Source of the DNA: Epiperipatus broadwayi
Taxonomy: Eukaryota; Onychophora; Udeonychophora; Euonychophora; Peripatidae
Reading direction: 5' to 3'
Length of the DNA: 64,000 bases
NCBI GenBank assembly: GCA_028023455.1
Contig: JAQFVV010012420.1
Span: forward strand, 3,040,001 to 3,104,000
How positions within the stretch are numbered: the stretch's first letter is position 1; every line of letters starts with the position of its first letter. Below the pieces are notes generated by a model. It ran no database searches. It was given only the letters and a program-made list of their open reading frames with translations, and was not told the origin of the DNA. Both the position numbers and the translations under genes were made by a program. This document shows, piece by piece, positions 1 through 10,992 of the stretch.

Positions 1-329
1 AATTAGCATACAATTTTTTATTTCATTATTTTCTAACTCATTGTGATTATCATTTATTATTTTATTTCTTTGGTGTTTGTGTTATAATTTTAAATTATAA
101 ATATATATAGTGTGTAAATGATTTCATTTAATGGGGGCTCCAAACATTTGTAGTGACTCAGGGCCCTTAAAAGTTAAATCTACCCCTAGATAATTGAGCG
201 ATGCTTTTATCAGTATTATACTTATTATTTTTTATATTTAAAAGTTTAATAATTACAATTTTAAATGAAACATTTCAAATTATCAGAATTGTGAACTTAT
301 CTAAAAAATAATAATATTACTTTCAACAG
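1..329. other. AT-rich sequence, nothing recognised
   Basis: I see no coding remnant, RNA gene or long repeat before the first fold-back element. The last bases hold the left target-site duplication (322-329) of that element. Confidence 0.4.
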
Positions 330-944
330 CACCATTCTTTGTAATCCAGATTAATCAATAGATTCAAGAGTTTCCATCTAGTGCATACTCATCCAATTTC
401 CCCAGACTAGTTTCTAGCTTGTGGCTTACATCAGTGAGGATCCTTGGATCGTAGAGCACTGATCTAAACCTTAGGATCTAATATAACTCTCCAGCAGCCA
501 CTTTTTATCATTTTAGTTAATTATAAAACTGACTGTAGTTATTAAAGGAACAAAGATACAAAAATATATAGATGCTGAACTAAGTTCAGATCTATAAAAC
601 TATACAAGCAAGTGAGCTTGAATTGGAAACATTACTGTGTCTTCATTTTGGATTCAAAGCTTTATAGTTAACTAAAAATGTAAAAGTGGTTGCTGGATAG
701 TTTCATTAAATACTAAGATATAAGCGCAATGCTCTTAGATCCAAGACTACTCTCCCTGATGAAAGCCACAAGCTGGAAACTAATCTGGAGACATTGTATG
801 AGTAGATACTAGATGGAGATTTTATGACAAACTTTCTTGCATCCATTGATTACTCTGGCTTGTACTGAATGGCATTACTGTATGGAGAGTTTTGTCATTA
901 TGTTAGCAGCTTACATAAGCATAAAGAATGGTGATCATGTGCCC
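330..944. mobile_element. HHR fold-back element, family 1, old copy
   Basis: This is a diverged member of the family best seen at 8318-9002 and 58663-59457. It is flanked by the 8-bp duplication TTCAACAG at 322-329 and 945-952. The left part (about 345-440) is the family A segment on the minus strand and the right part (about 745-940) is the same segment on the plus strand. The middle holds the B segment with the recognisable GATGCTGAACTAAGTTCAGA block. HHR boxes survive in both arms: minus strand near 399-440, and plus strand at 751-790 with an intact CTGATGA and GAAAC. Many substitutions compared with other copies suggest an old insertion. It has no coding capacity. Confidence 0.75.
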
Positions 945-1002
945 TTCAACAGTATGTAAATAACTTACTACTGCATGAATATGTAATGTTTTAAGATTAT
1001 AA

Positions 1003-1275
1003 TTATATCACAGAACAATCTCATTTCAAATACATTACTCAGAATTATTTTGATGGCAGACTCATAACAAAACCTTTTAATAAACTTGCAAATAATTTTA
1101 TTTTTCATTTATCAATGCTCATTCATTCAGTCTCCTTTTGTCAGATTAAATGAATGGGCATTGATAAATGAAAAGTACAATTATATTTGCAAGTTTATTA
1201 AATGATTTGTTATGAGTTTGCTTGCAAAATAATTCTGAGTAACATATTTGGAACAAGAATGTTCTATGATATGAC
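1003..1275. repeat. Imperfect hairpin, arms of about 125 bp
   Basis: The left arm at about 1003-1131 and the right arm at about 1150-1275 are near-complementary over their whole length, with a spacer of about 18 bp. Paired blocks include TTTATCAATGC with GCATTGATAAA, and AATAAACTTGCAAAT with its complement. It begins about 50 bp after the previous element. No transposase, tRNA box or hammerhead core was found in it. It is probably a MITE or another fold-back repeat; the family is not recognised. Confidence 0.7.
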
Positions 1276-2043
1276 TAAAAATAATCAAATTCTAAGAAAT
1301 GTTAAAAAGAAAAAGTAAAACAAGAACAGCTCTCTACTTTAGTGTCATCTATAATAAGATTGGGTTATTAATTATTACCAGATAATAGTGCATTAAATTT
1401 TTTATCTCCAGACTGTTTTCTGGTTTTTGCCTTTATCTGTGAAGGATTAGGATTCATAACTAAAAGAAATTATATATTGTATAAGCTAAAGGACCAAAAG
1501 GTTTGTTATTATTAAGAATAATTATTATTAACCATGCATTAATATTGAAAAAATTGGAAGGCAATTAACTTTTTAAATAACTGTGAAATATATAAAGTTG
1601 TCTCTTAACATATGTAAAATAACTGTTTCACATAATAAAAAGGTTGCAGACAATAGGAAATTAAAATTGAATTAAAAAAAATTGTTCTAAAATATTTTTT
1701 TAAAGTTAATTATGTTGTAATCAATAATAATATTCAAAAATTAAGGGTTAATATCAATATTAATAAGCATAAATATACAGGAAATCATAAAAAATAATTA
1801 AATAGTTAAATAAAAACAAAGTATAAAAAGTAAACATTAAATATGCTATCAAATGAAAATGAATGATAAAAAAATAATGGAGCAATACGATTCACAAATT
1901 GATGTTCATAAGATATATTCACTGTGAAAATACATGACATTTCCTTAAATTTAATATGTAAAGTTTCTAAAGAACAAAATTTAATATTAAATAAAAAACT
2001 ATCATTTATTACTTTGATGAAAAATGTTGTAGCCAATATCTCA
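1276..2043. other. AT-rich sequence, nothing recognised
   Basis: There are A/T runs and short poly-A tracts only. The 109-codon minus-strand frame at 1806-2135 runs into the palindrome that follows, has no recognisable motif, and is treated as chance. Confidence 0.4.
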
Positions 2044-2562
2044 ATGGCTAAATATATATGTATTAAACAAAGGGAGTAAATCACCCTCCCCAGACTAGGA
2101 CTTAAAAGAACTTTAAATGTTAAACAAAGAATCAATAATAGAATGAATCCACCTATTCTTGCTAGTTTTGATGTTTATAAGAATATCACTGTCAACATTG
2201 TTGATAATTCAGAGGGAAATTAATTTATCAACCAGATGGAATATGGCACTTAAGAATTATAAAACTCATAATCAGTTATACAGGCTGGAGACATTATCTC
2301 ACATTTGACATCTTGATTATAATAATTAAGTAAGTTATGAGTTTAATAACACTTAAGTGTCATATTCCATCTGGTTGATAAATTAATTTCATTCTAAATT
2401 ACAAGCGATGTTGACAGAGATATGCTTATAAACATCAGAGCTACCAAGAATAAGTGGATTCATTCTATTCTTGATTCTTTATTCAACATTTAGAGTGACT
2501 TTAACTCATAGCCTTGAGCATAGTGATTTATTCCCTTTATTTACATATATATTGAGCTATGT
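2044..2562. repeat. Palindromic repeat, arms of about 230 bp
   Basis: The left arm (about 2044-2275) and the right arm (about 2330-2562) are imperfect inverted copies around a spacer of about 55 bp. Clear paired blocks are CATCTGGTTGATAAATTAAT at the right with its complement at the left, and GAATGAATCCAC with GTGGATTCATTC. No coding region was found. It resembles the other palindromes here in size and shape, but I could not find a hammerhead core in it. Confidence 0.7.
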
Positions 2563-3428
2563 TTAATTTAAAGTTTAAGTATTAATTACATGTATATATT
2601 AATTAATTGCAGTATTAAAAAATATTAAAATGAACAATCTATTATTTATTTTAATTAAAAAAAACTTTTTATTATTATTCAAGCAATCAAAATAATATGC
2701 AAATTTGTTTTTTTAAAAAAGAACTGAAATGAGTCATTCAAGAAGTAACTAAATTTTATATAAAATCACCTTTTTCTTTTTTTATTTAATCAGACTGAAT
2801 TCTTTATTTATTCAGATCTATGAAACTTTCATTATGTTTAGTAAATAGGAGTAAAACAAATGAACACCACCACTAACTACATCTAACCTGGAATTCTTGG
2901 ACTATTTCAAATAACTCAAATAGCAACTTGTGAAAGTATATTATAATTCCATATGAACAATTTAATATTTACCAAAAGAAAAAAATAAATGACAGCTATT
3001 TTGTTTTGTAAGTTTTATATTTAAAAGCCTGTTTAAACTTTATCCTAACTATTTTGACTTTATATTTAATATTTGTAATCCAGATATTATCTATAGAAAT
3101 TATCAGTTTTTACTTAGTTATAAAAGTACTTTATATAGCTTCTCTTGCCAGCAGTTCAACATGCTTGTAATTTTGTTATATATGTTATTGTAATAACTTC
3201 TTTTTAATACCTATTAAATATAATGAAATGAATTTTGTTCAAATTATTATTTAAAAGGAAAAAACTAAAAAAATAATGATAATAAAATGTAAAATGCAAT
3301 GCTCATGCATGAATAGTCTATGTCTTAAATAATCATAGTAAATGATGTAATTATATCTATCATCCATTCATTCACAGTTAACCCTATATTTGATTACAGA
3401 AAATTAAATATTATATAGACAAATTTAT

Positions 3429-3620
3429 CACATGATCACATTTCCTATACTAGCACATTCAAAGCTCCTCACTGACGAAGGCCACAAGCCAGAAACTAGT
3501 CTGGGGATATTGGATGAGTAGGCATTAGATAGGATTTTATGCACAAGCCTTCTGGCATCCATTGATTACTCTGTTTAGCACAGGTGGCAATACTGTATGG
3601 AGAGTTTTGCTCTGTTTATC
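3429..3620 (+). mobile_element. HHR fold-back element, family 1, inserted in the 5' LTR
   Basis: This 192-bp insertion sits between two copies of GACAAATTTAT (3418-3428 and 3621-3631). The paralogous LTR at about 5936-5960 has only a single such block, so it serves as an empty site and defines the element exactly. Its first 31 bp are the start of the family A segment. Then comes the inverted A segment, so one arm is cut short. It carries one intact hammerhead at 3466-3507. Confidence 0.88.
3466..3507 (+). ncRNA. Type I hammerhead ribozyme motif
   Basis: The core CTGACGA is at 3472-3478 and GAAAC at 3492-3496. Stem I is UCCUCA (3466-3471) with UGGGGA (3502-3507), six pairs including one G-U. 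Stem II is GGC/GCC closing a CACAA loop. Stem III is minimal, AC/GU with a UA loop, and predicted cleavage follows C3501. Known hammerheads have the same order of boxes. The weak points are an A-A opposition at 10.1/11.1 and the two-pair stem III, which in known minimal hammerheads usually needs a dimeric transcript. Activity is inferred. Confidence 0.72.
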
Positions 3621-3789
3621 GACAAATTTATATTATATATGTGAGTGTAGTTGTTTCTGTTTGCTTTTAAATAGTTCATGTATATTCATATCCATATGGG
3701 AGAATATATTCAGGTCTTACTCTAATAAATTAGAGATTGGAAATAATAACTTTATTGCATCTAAAAATTTTGAAGAATAATAAAATGGA

Positions 3790-5080
3790 GAATGAAAAAA
3801 AAATGAAGAGCAGCAGACAATGACAGAAGTAAACACTTCTGAAACAAGCTGTGAAGAAGATAGTTTAGACATTTCTGATATGGACAATGAATATCCAGAT
3901 AGTGATTCATCCAATCAAATAAGCATAAAGTCATTAATAAACAGATAAAAATGCAAGAGAGTACTGCAATATCATCACAATTGGATATGATGCAGATGAT
4001 GAGCACATTGTTAAAACAAATGGAATCAATAATGCAAAAACAGATACAGCAAATAAATCAAACTAGAAAATAATCAAAACAAATTAAATCAAAATTGATG
4101 ACACACATGAACCAAACTATGAAAAAAAAAATTAAACACATATGAACCAAATAAGCAGAACTGTGGAAAATAATCAAAAACAAATAGGGCAAATGAATTA
4201 AATTATAGAAGATAATCAAAAATGGATGGAACATACTCAAAAACAACTGGAATCAAACTAGAAACATAACAAAAAGTTAAGGTAAATCAGCATAAAATAA
4301 ATGAACAAATCAAGCAAATAATATAAACTATAGAAAGAAAATCATGTTTATGCAAAAGTTGAAGTAAAAGAAATGGAGAAATTTTAAAAAAGTAAATTTG
4401 AGGCTAGTAAGAATAAAGACTTTTAAAAAGTTGCCTTGCAAAAACCCACTTGATTATTTAAATGACCTTAATGAATTATTTACATTCCATTCTTTAACTG
4501 ATAAAAAAAAACCATCATCAATAAGATAAATTATTTAAGTGGTGCAGCCAAATACTGATGGAACTCAAGATATCTCCATCTTGATACTTATGATGCATAT
4601 GAAGAAGCAATTGTACTAGATGAACAGCAGGATAATGTGTTGCAGTAAATACCCCCAAGATAGATACAAGTCAACTGCTAGAGAAAGCATATCTCAAATT
4701 TTTTTAAGATAGATGGCAAAATTAAGATTCCTTATAGCTTTTGCCCCATCAAAAAAAAATTATTCATATCATAAAACATAATTTACTGGCCAACAATATT
4801 CAGCACATCATATTGTCCAATAATTGGTTATTTGAAGAAAAAATGACAAATTTACTAGAGGCTATAAACCTAGCTAAGAGTCACCTCATACAAGTACTTG
4901 TACTATAAATTTTAGACAACTGATCAGAGGAGATTTCATCAAACATCTGGATATACTTATTATACACCATATAGGATAGACCTGCTTTCCACTCACCACA
5001 AAAGAAAGAACTTCCAAATAAAATTCAATAGTTAACTCTGGCTGAACAATCGTATATCATCCAATAGTTGCATAAGCAGC
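3790..5080 (+). pseudogene. LTR-element gag-like remnant
   Basis: The plus strand reads as a capsid-type polyprotein broken by many stops and frameshifts. The first part (about 3790-4330) is acidic and then rich in Met, Asn and Gln (for example LLKQMESIMQKQIQQINQ), like a coiled or spacer region. The second part (about 4425-4900) has capsid-like blocks PLDYLNDLNELFTFHSL, then YLSGAAKYWWNS with one stop inside, then a Tyr/Asp-rich helix region. This layout is known from gag proteins of animal LTR elements; the assignment to Gypsy or BEL is not possible. No zinc knuckle was found. It is not functional. Confidence 0.55.
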
Positions 5081-5172
5081 TTATAAAATGCCAAATGGAC
5101 ATTAAATTAAATTTAAATAAGTACGATTATTTTTTTTTTTTTGTTGTTGTTTTTAAGTTCAAGAAATTGAAA

Positions 5173-6048
5173 TGAACAATCTATTAATCACTTCAATAAA
5201 AAAATTTTTTTTATTATTCAAGCAATCAAAGTGATATGCAAATTTTTTTTAAAAAAAAAAAGAACTGAAACAACCATTCAAGAAGAAACTAAATTTTATA
5301 TAAAATCAGTTTTTCTTTTCTTACTTAATCAGACTGGATTTTTTCTTTATTCAGATCTATATGTTTAATAAAAGAAAGGAACATTACCACCTAGCTACAT
5401 CTAACTTGTAATATTTGGTCTACTTCCAATAACTCCAGTGAATATGCAGAGCAATGCTTACTTCAAATAGCAGAGATGGAACTTGTGGAAGTATATTATA
5501 ATACTCTATGAACTGTTTAATATGTATCAGAAAGGGAAAATAAATGACAACTATTTTGTTTTGTAAGTTTTATATGTAAAAGACTGTTTGAATTTTATAT
5601 TAATATTTTGAATTTATATTTAATGTTTGTAATCTGTATATTATGTATAGAAATTGTCAGTTTTAAAAAAGGAAAAAAAATTGTTCTGTTATTATTTATG
5701 TTATTGAAATGAATAATACTATAACAACTTTTTTTAAATACCTGTTAAATATATTGAAATGAACTTTGTTCAAATTATTATTTAAAAAAGAAAAAGCAAA
5801 AAATAATGATAATTAAATGTAAAATGAAACACTGCATGAATTGTTCAAATCTTAAATAATTGTAGTTAATGACATAATTATATTCATCATCCATAGTTAA
5901 TTCTATATTTTACTACAGATAATTAAATTTTATGTAGATGAATTTATATTATATATGTGCAGTTGTTGTTTACTGTTAATTAGTTCATGTATATTTGTAT
6001 CCATATAGGAGAATATGATCCTCTCTATTGTTAATAAATTTGAGATTG
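5173..6048 (+). repeat. 3' LTR
   Basis: This is the direct repeat of 2631-3738 without the fold-back insertion. It shows the uninterrupted target region (GATGAATTTATATTATATATG) used as the empty site. Confidence 0.7.
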
Positions 6049-6647
6049 TTGGAATGAGCTATCCCTGTATAAGTTGTAGTTATATTGAATTAGGGTTAGA
6101 ACTGAAAAGGGCATTCCATTTCTATAATAATTGTTATATAAAGATAACGTTGATGCTTATTCCATATAGAATAAATATATGTGTTACACTAAAAAACATG
6201 GGAATTAAAGAAATATTTTATATTTATGGGGTCATACATGTGTAGAGTTGTGTTTTAAGTTTATTGAAGTTGGAGTTCACTATACTGCATATATACTGTA
6301 TTATTTATAACTATATGAATGCTATAATGTAAATGAAGATTAAAATTACTTAGCCAAGAAACCTTGGACATTTATGTGTAATAACTGTCTTTCTGCTGTA
6401 TGAAATAAGACAGTAATGTATATAAATTAAAGTGACTTTGTTTAAAGAAAATAAATTGTATATCAATTAAAAATTATATTTGTAATCAAACTATTGGTGG
6501 ATAATTTATTAATTTCTTCAAATATAAGATTGTGTGGTCTACCCTCATTCATCGGGAATAATTTGTGTTCTTCATGATCTAGCCTGGCATTACAAATGGG
6601 GATTGTATGTGGTGATAATCATTCTTTGGTAAAATAAAATACGGTTT
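6049..6647. other. AT-rich sequence, nothing recognised
   Basis: The 76-codon frame at 6015-6245 starts in the LTR end and has no recognisable motif. Nothing else was seen. Confidence 0.35.
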
Positions 6648-6832
6648 TAAAGTTGGTTAGAGCGTTACCATAAAATTCAATAATCAAGAATCTAAGGACC
6701 AAGGTTCGAATCCCATGCTAGTACTGTCACTGGTCAGGCCAGCAACACCTGAAGAAGAGGGAAGAAAAATACCTCTTTTGCTATGATATTACTAACAGTT
6801 GAATGCATTTGGAATATTTAAATAAAATTAAA
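6648..6832 (+). mobile_element. tRNA-derived SINE
   Basis: The head has an A-box-like GTTGGTTAGAGCGTTA and a clean B box GGTTCGAATCC about 45 bp later, the spacing of an RNA polymerase III tRNA promoter. A non-tRNA body follows, with CACTGGTCAGGCCAGCAACACC, then a tail with short A/T repeats near 6810-6832. It is not a functional tRNA gene because the expected stems do not form. Confidence 0.6.
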
Positions 6833-8080
6833 CTTTTCTAAAGACATTCAACACACATATTAGATGATGAAAATAGTCCAATATAAAAATACAGCTAGAA
6901 CACCATCATCACAAACCTTCAGAAAAATACTGTATATGTGTTGGTTTATTTCCTGATGCGTAAAGCCTGATGGCACCCGTGTAATTTATATAAACAAATA
7001 GAGAAAAATGTAAATATTTTAAAATGTTAGTCTGACCATTATGATATATATATATCTTACTAAATTAAACACTTATATAATGAAATGAAATTTATCAATA
7101 ATGAATATAAATGTAAAATGTTAAACAAATTTTAAAAAAATTGCACTATAAAAAAGATAAGGAATATGCAAAGAAGTTAAAGGAACATGTTTGTTAGTAT
7201 ATATGTCAGTGATTACATGAGCTTGCTACTTCTAATGTAGCATCATCCGCTAATTCAATCCACAATTGAAAAAATAAATAATAAATAAATTTAAAATTAT
7301 TTTAAAAACTAAATTTTATTACACTTGGGCAAAAAGTAGTGCTGATAATTACATATAAAGTATTTAAAGTGCTGCAATTTTTTTTTGTGTGTGTGTGTTT
7401 TATTTGGTGTTTAACAAACTCTTTTGGGGGGGGGGATTATTTTAGATTATTAAAGAAATTTAATTAAGCCATTAGAAGAATTTGTTTACATGTGGCTCTT
7501 TATTTTTCAAGCAACTTCTTTGACTATATCTTCTTTTGAAAAAAAAAAAAAATTCTAAAAATCTTTTAACATTCTTTTCCAAATTACTTGTAAAAATTTA
7601 GAAATGTATTCATAAAAGTGGTTGGAATTTTCTATGCACAAGAAGAAAATAAATTTTGTAATTTCCTTCTATCGATTGCTTTTTAGAAAGAGCTTTATTC
7701 AAGGAAATATATATCTCGGATAGTTCAGTTTAAAGGGGGGATATATATATATATACAGATATTTCAGTTTAAAAGAATAACAAATTAATACAAAATTAAT
7801 CAAAGAATACCACAATAAGATTGCATTTTTATTAATTATTTTTGTTTTAATTAATTGAAATAATACTCTCTATTTATATTTATAATATCATTATTACCTA
7901 CTGCTATATTATTTCAGCAGTGCTACTTGCGAAACAAACAAAATCTAAATACAGCAGCATATGTAAAATGCTGCAGTAGATTATAATAATATTTTATATT
8001 TAATTTGCAGCTAGTGATATGCAACTGTTTCTATATATATGTGTGTGTATGTGTTAAAACATTTTAACTATATTTACATA
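6833..8080. other. AT-rich sequence with short simple repeats
   Basis: It contains T/GT runs at 7381-7403, a G9 run near 7424 and an AT run at 7740-7756. No coding or structured element was recognised. Confidence 0.4.
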
Positions 8081-8481
8081 AACTCGAATTTTTGGTATTT
8101 GTGAATTTTCAAGTAAACCAAGATGGCAGCCTACATTTTCGATAAATCTACACTTTCAGGGCCCTCCAAAAATGTTAACAAAAATATGCCTGCTAGGAAA
8201 CATCGTATTTAATAATTACATTTTATTTTTTATTACTGTTATTTTAAAAAAAATCATTGTGGAGAAGTTAATTACAATATTTATAGTTTATTTTCTTTTT
8301 TTGGATTAACTGATTAAACCATTAAGCATCACATGATCACATTTCCTATACTAGCACATTAATTGTTGATAAACAGAGCAAAACTCTCCATACAGTATTG
8401 CCACCTGTGCTAAACAGAGTAATCAATGGATGCCAGAAGGCTTGTGCATAAAATCCCTATCTAATGCCTACTCATCCAATA

Positions 8482-8523
8482 TCCCCAGAGTAGTTTCTGG
8501 CTTGCGGCCTTCATCAGTGAGGA
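8482..8523 (-). ncRNA. Type I hammerhead motif, left arm
   Basis: Read on the minus strand it has the canonical core CTGATGA, stem II GGC/GCC around a CGCAA loop, GAAAC, and stem I UCCUCA with UGGGGA. One change (GTC to CTC before the cleavage site) would break the second pair of the minimal stem III. Confidence 0.68.
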
Positions 8524-8849
8524 GCTTTGGATGTGATGCTTAATGGTTTAACACCTGTCCTGCCTAATAGGATAGTGGTGGCTATGGTTGTAAAAGAGCC
8601 AAAAACAAAATGTATGGGTGCCTATGGTTGTAAAAGAGCCAAAAACACCAAAATGTATGGGTGCTGAACTGAGTTCAGACCCATATGACTATATAAGCTA
8701 TTGAGTTTAGATTGAAAATATTTTTTGTGTTTTTTTTTGTGTTTTCAATTTCATTCTCATAGTTTTGTAGTTAAGTAGAGATAAAAGGTGGTTTCTAGAG
8801 GGTTGCATTAGATCCTAAGATCTAGATGCAGTGCTCTCAGATCCAAAGT

Positions 8850-8891
8850 TTCTCACTGACGAAGGCCACAAGCCAGAAACTAGTCTGGGAA
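8850..8891 (+). ncRNA. Type I hammerhead motif with compensatory stem I change
   Basis: The core boxes are CTGACGA (8856-8862) and GAAAC (8876-8880), and cleavage is predicted after C8885. Stem I is UUCUCA with UGGGAA, where the copy at 3466 has UCCUCA with UGGGGA. The C-G pair has become U-A on both strands at once, which supports selection on RNA pairing. Confidence 0.74.
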
Positions 8892-9815
8892 TATTGGATG
8901 AGTAGGCATTAGATAGAGATTTTATGCACAAGCCTTCTGGCATCCATTGATTACTCTGTTTAGCACAGGTGGCAATACTGTGTGGAGAGTTTTGCTCTGT
9001 TTATTAACTGATTAACAGAAAAAAATATAAATGCAATGTTGGCACTTTATTCATGTCAGCAGTGTGCATTCATATCATAACCATTAATGCACACTTTTTG
9101 GGAGGGCGGGATCCTGTACCCTTGGAAATAGTCCACTGCATCATTGTGTGACACGAAGATCCCAAATTCTTATCATTATGATAACTTACCAAAGAAACTG
9201 CTGACAAAAAACAAACAAACATGGAAATTGAAACAAAGTACAACTATGTTAAAAGCATCTTGTCGCTTCCCACATTAGAAGTAAAAAAAAAAAAATTGAA
9301 ATAAAGCTTCTGAATGAAATTTATCAGAGTTTATTCCTTTTTTAAATTTAACAATCAATTTATTAATTTTGTTTTAATTTAGCAACTAACACATCTTCGG
9401 TAGATTATAGGCTTTCAAAACTGTACATTTATTAAAAATACAGGGTGCCATCTTGGTTTACTTGAAAACTCACAAGTATCAATTTTTTTTTATTACATAT
9501 ATTATATCCATTTGGTATATTCTTATTTTTCTCCTTTACTTTTTTTTGCATTTCTTCATATATTCATATATAATACTTATAATAACTTCTCTAATAAACA
9601 CTTTAATGCAAAAAAAATTTTTAAATAAAATTTCTTTATTTTCCTGACAGTTTTGACTGTCCAGCAGTCTTTTTCAGAGCTCCAATATTTGAATAATATA
9701 AATACATAACCATTACTTCATATATATATACATACATATGTATATCAAAATATATACACATATATCCCTTAAACATACATACATAGATCCACATATACCC
9801 ATAGACATATAGACT

Positions 9816-10757
9816 TGGGTCTCTTTTTACGCGGATTTATTTAACGCGATTCACGTTTCTCCGGAAGTCGAAATCTGATAATGCGCTATTACTTTAAATA
9901 ATAAATTTTGCGCACTTATGTTATATTGAAAGTAATAGCACATTATTGGATTTCGACTTTCATCTTAGTAATTTCACTATTTTCAGTGCTTTATAATAGT
10001 AAGATTTTATGCAATAATGAAACTAAAATCATGATTTCCATATTTTATGTATACACACATTAAATTTTACAAGATTATAATGTAAATTTGTTCAAACATT
10101 GTGCGTGTTAATTTTGCATTTTAAATCACATTCTGTTTTTGCTTTTTAAAAAAGAACGTAATCAATTATTAATCATTTAGTGTCCGCAAGTTTATTTTTA
10201 AAAAGTGAGTAATAGCAGTGGGCAAAATTAAAATTGAAAATTAAAAAATTAAAGAGAAAAATAAGAATTTAATTTTTAGTTGTTAGATTAATTATTAATT
10301 ACATTGTCACTAGAAAACCATTAACACAACATGAGAGTGACGTTGGCGCTAGTTATATTTCCTCTTGTGAAGAATCTGATTTTTTACCAGTTTGCAAACG
10401 AACCTGTTTATCGACAAATGGCGATAATAATTAAAACGTGTATAAAAAAATGTAAATTACTGTAAATTATGCATAAAAATATATTGTTTTGAATAAAATT
10501 AAATATTATAGTTAAAAAAAGTTTGTCTTGTATCAATTTTTTTCAAATTTGAAATTTATTATTAGTCACATTTTATTTCCTTGTTGTTTTTTTGTGCGGA
10601 TTTTAAAGTAATTTTACGTTGGTACTTTGCTTTTATGCGATTTTTGAAAAATCACAGTCCATATCCCCCTTTTTCAAGGTAAGTTACATCTATTTTTGCG
10701 CGATTTCGTTTGCGCGTGTTTTCTGAGGAACCTATCTATCGCGTAAAATGAGACCCA
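9816..10757. mobile_element. pogo/Tigger-like non-autonomous DNA transposon
   Basis: The ends are TGGGTCTCTTTTTACGCG at 9816-9833 and, as complement, TGGGTCTCATTTTACGCG at 10757-10740, 17 of 18 identical. Repeated ACGCG/CGCG words in an AT-rich sequence are typical of the outer regions of pogo-group mariners. Just inside 10331-10430 the plus strand reads HESDVGAS, SSCEESDFLPV and a Cys/Lys-rich end before a stop, like the acidic C-terminus of a Tigger transposase. The catalytic domain is missing. An internal hairpin lies at 9869-9963. No clear TA duplication is visible. Confidence 0.5.
9869..9963. repeat. Internal hairpin of the pogo-like element
   Basis: GAAGTCGAAATCTGATAATG on the left pairs with the complement near 9930-9963, giving arms of about 38 bp around a short spacer. 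Confidence 0.65.
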
Positions 10758-10956
10758 GATGTATATATAATCTATACATTATATATGTTTATGGGGATAT
10801 GTGGATTTATATATGTATGTTTATGGGTATATGTGGATTTACATATGTATGTTTAAGGGATATATGTGTATATATTTTGATATACATATGTATGTATATT
10901 TTATATATATATATATAAAGTAATGGTTATGTATTTATATCATTCAAATATTGTAG

Positions 10957-10992
10957 CTCTGATGAAGACTGATGGACAGTCAAAACTGTCAG
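10957..10992 (+). ncRNA. Hammerhead-like motif, degenerate
   Basis: CTGATGA (10959-10965), stem II GACTG/CAGTC (10967-10971 and 10977-10981), AAAAC in place of GAAAC, then TGTC. The left arm of the palindrome has the same AAAAC, so the loss of G12 predates the duplication or belongs to the family. Cleavage activity is unlikely in this copy. Confidence 0.4.

Larger units (their letters stand above)
2631..3738 (+). repeat. 5' LTR, interrupted
   Basis: This aligns end to end with 5173-6048 once the 203 bp of inserted element and target duplication (3429-3631) are removed. The exact ends are uncertain: the start at the TG of TGAACAATC is shared, while the 3' end is placed where similarity fades, after TAGAGATTG. 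Confidence 0.7.
2631..6048 (+). mobile_element. Decayed LTR retrotransposon with gag remnant
   Basis: Two long direct repeats (about 2631-3738 and 5173-6048) flank about 1.4 kb containing a broken gag-like reading frame, so this is a non-autonomous or internally deleted LTR element. Both repeats begin with TGAACAATCTATTA and run in parallel, sharing for example ACTAAATTTTATATAAAATC and GACA-CTATTTTGTTTTGTAA. No protease, reverse transcriptase or integrase was recognised. The 5' LTR is longer because a family-1 fold-back element of 192 bp plus its duplication is inserted in it. Divergence between the LTRs indicates an old insertion. The plus orientation is inferred from the gag remnant. Confidence 0.75.
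8318..9002. mobile_element. HHR fold-back element, family 1, near full length
   Basis: The element is flanked by the 13-bp duplication ATTAACTGATTAA at 8305-8317 and 9003-9015. The order is A segment (minus-sense HHR, about 8327-8527), inverted B segment (about 8528-8848), inverted A segment (plus-sense HHR, about 8849-9002). B begins with GTGATGCTTAATGGTTTAAC, which is the complement of the sequence opening the left A segment. That is what a head-to-tail multimer joined to an inverted copy would give. It includes a 37-bp direct duplication near 8580-8660. Both hammerheads keep nearly all core bases. Confidence 0.87.
8085..9495. repeat. Possible inverted-repeat element enclosing the HHR copy
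   Basis: A block of about 75 bp at 8085-8160, containing TTTTCAAGTAAACCAAGATG, is repeated inverted at about 9425-9495. The two could be the terminal repeats of one DNA transposon into which the family-1 element at 8318 inserted, or two related MITE ends. No transposase was recognised inside. Confidence 0.45.

Noticed and set aside
1806-2135. 109-codon minus-strand open frame
   Set aside because: It overlaps a palindromic repeat, is rich in Phe, Ile and Leu as expected from AT-rich DNA, and has no recognisable domain.
3562-4246. Several short frames on both strands over the LTR element
   Set aside because: They are shadows of the LTR and gag remnant in wrong frames; the gag signal is only on the plus strand and is interrupted.
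8085-9495. A complete DNA transposon defined by the CCAAGATGG inverted repeats
   Set aside because: Only about 75 bp match on each side, no transposase or target duplication was found, so it is listed as possible and not as a defined element.
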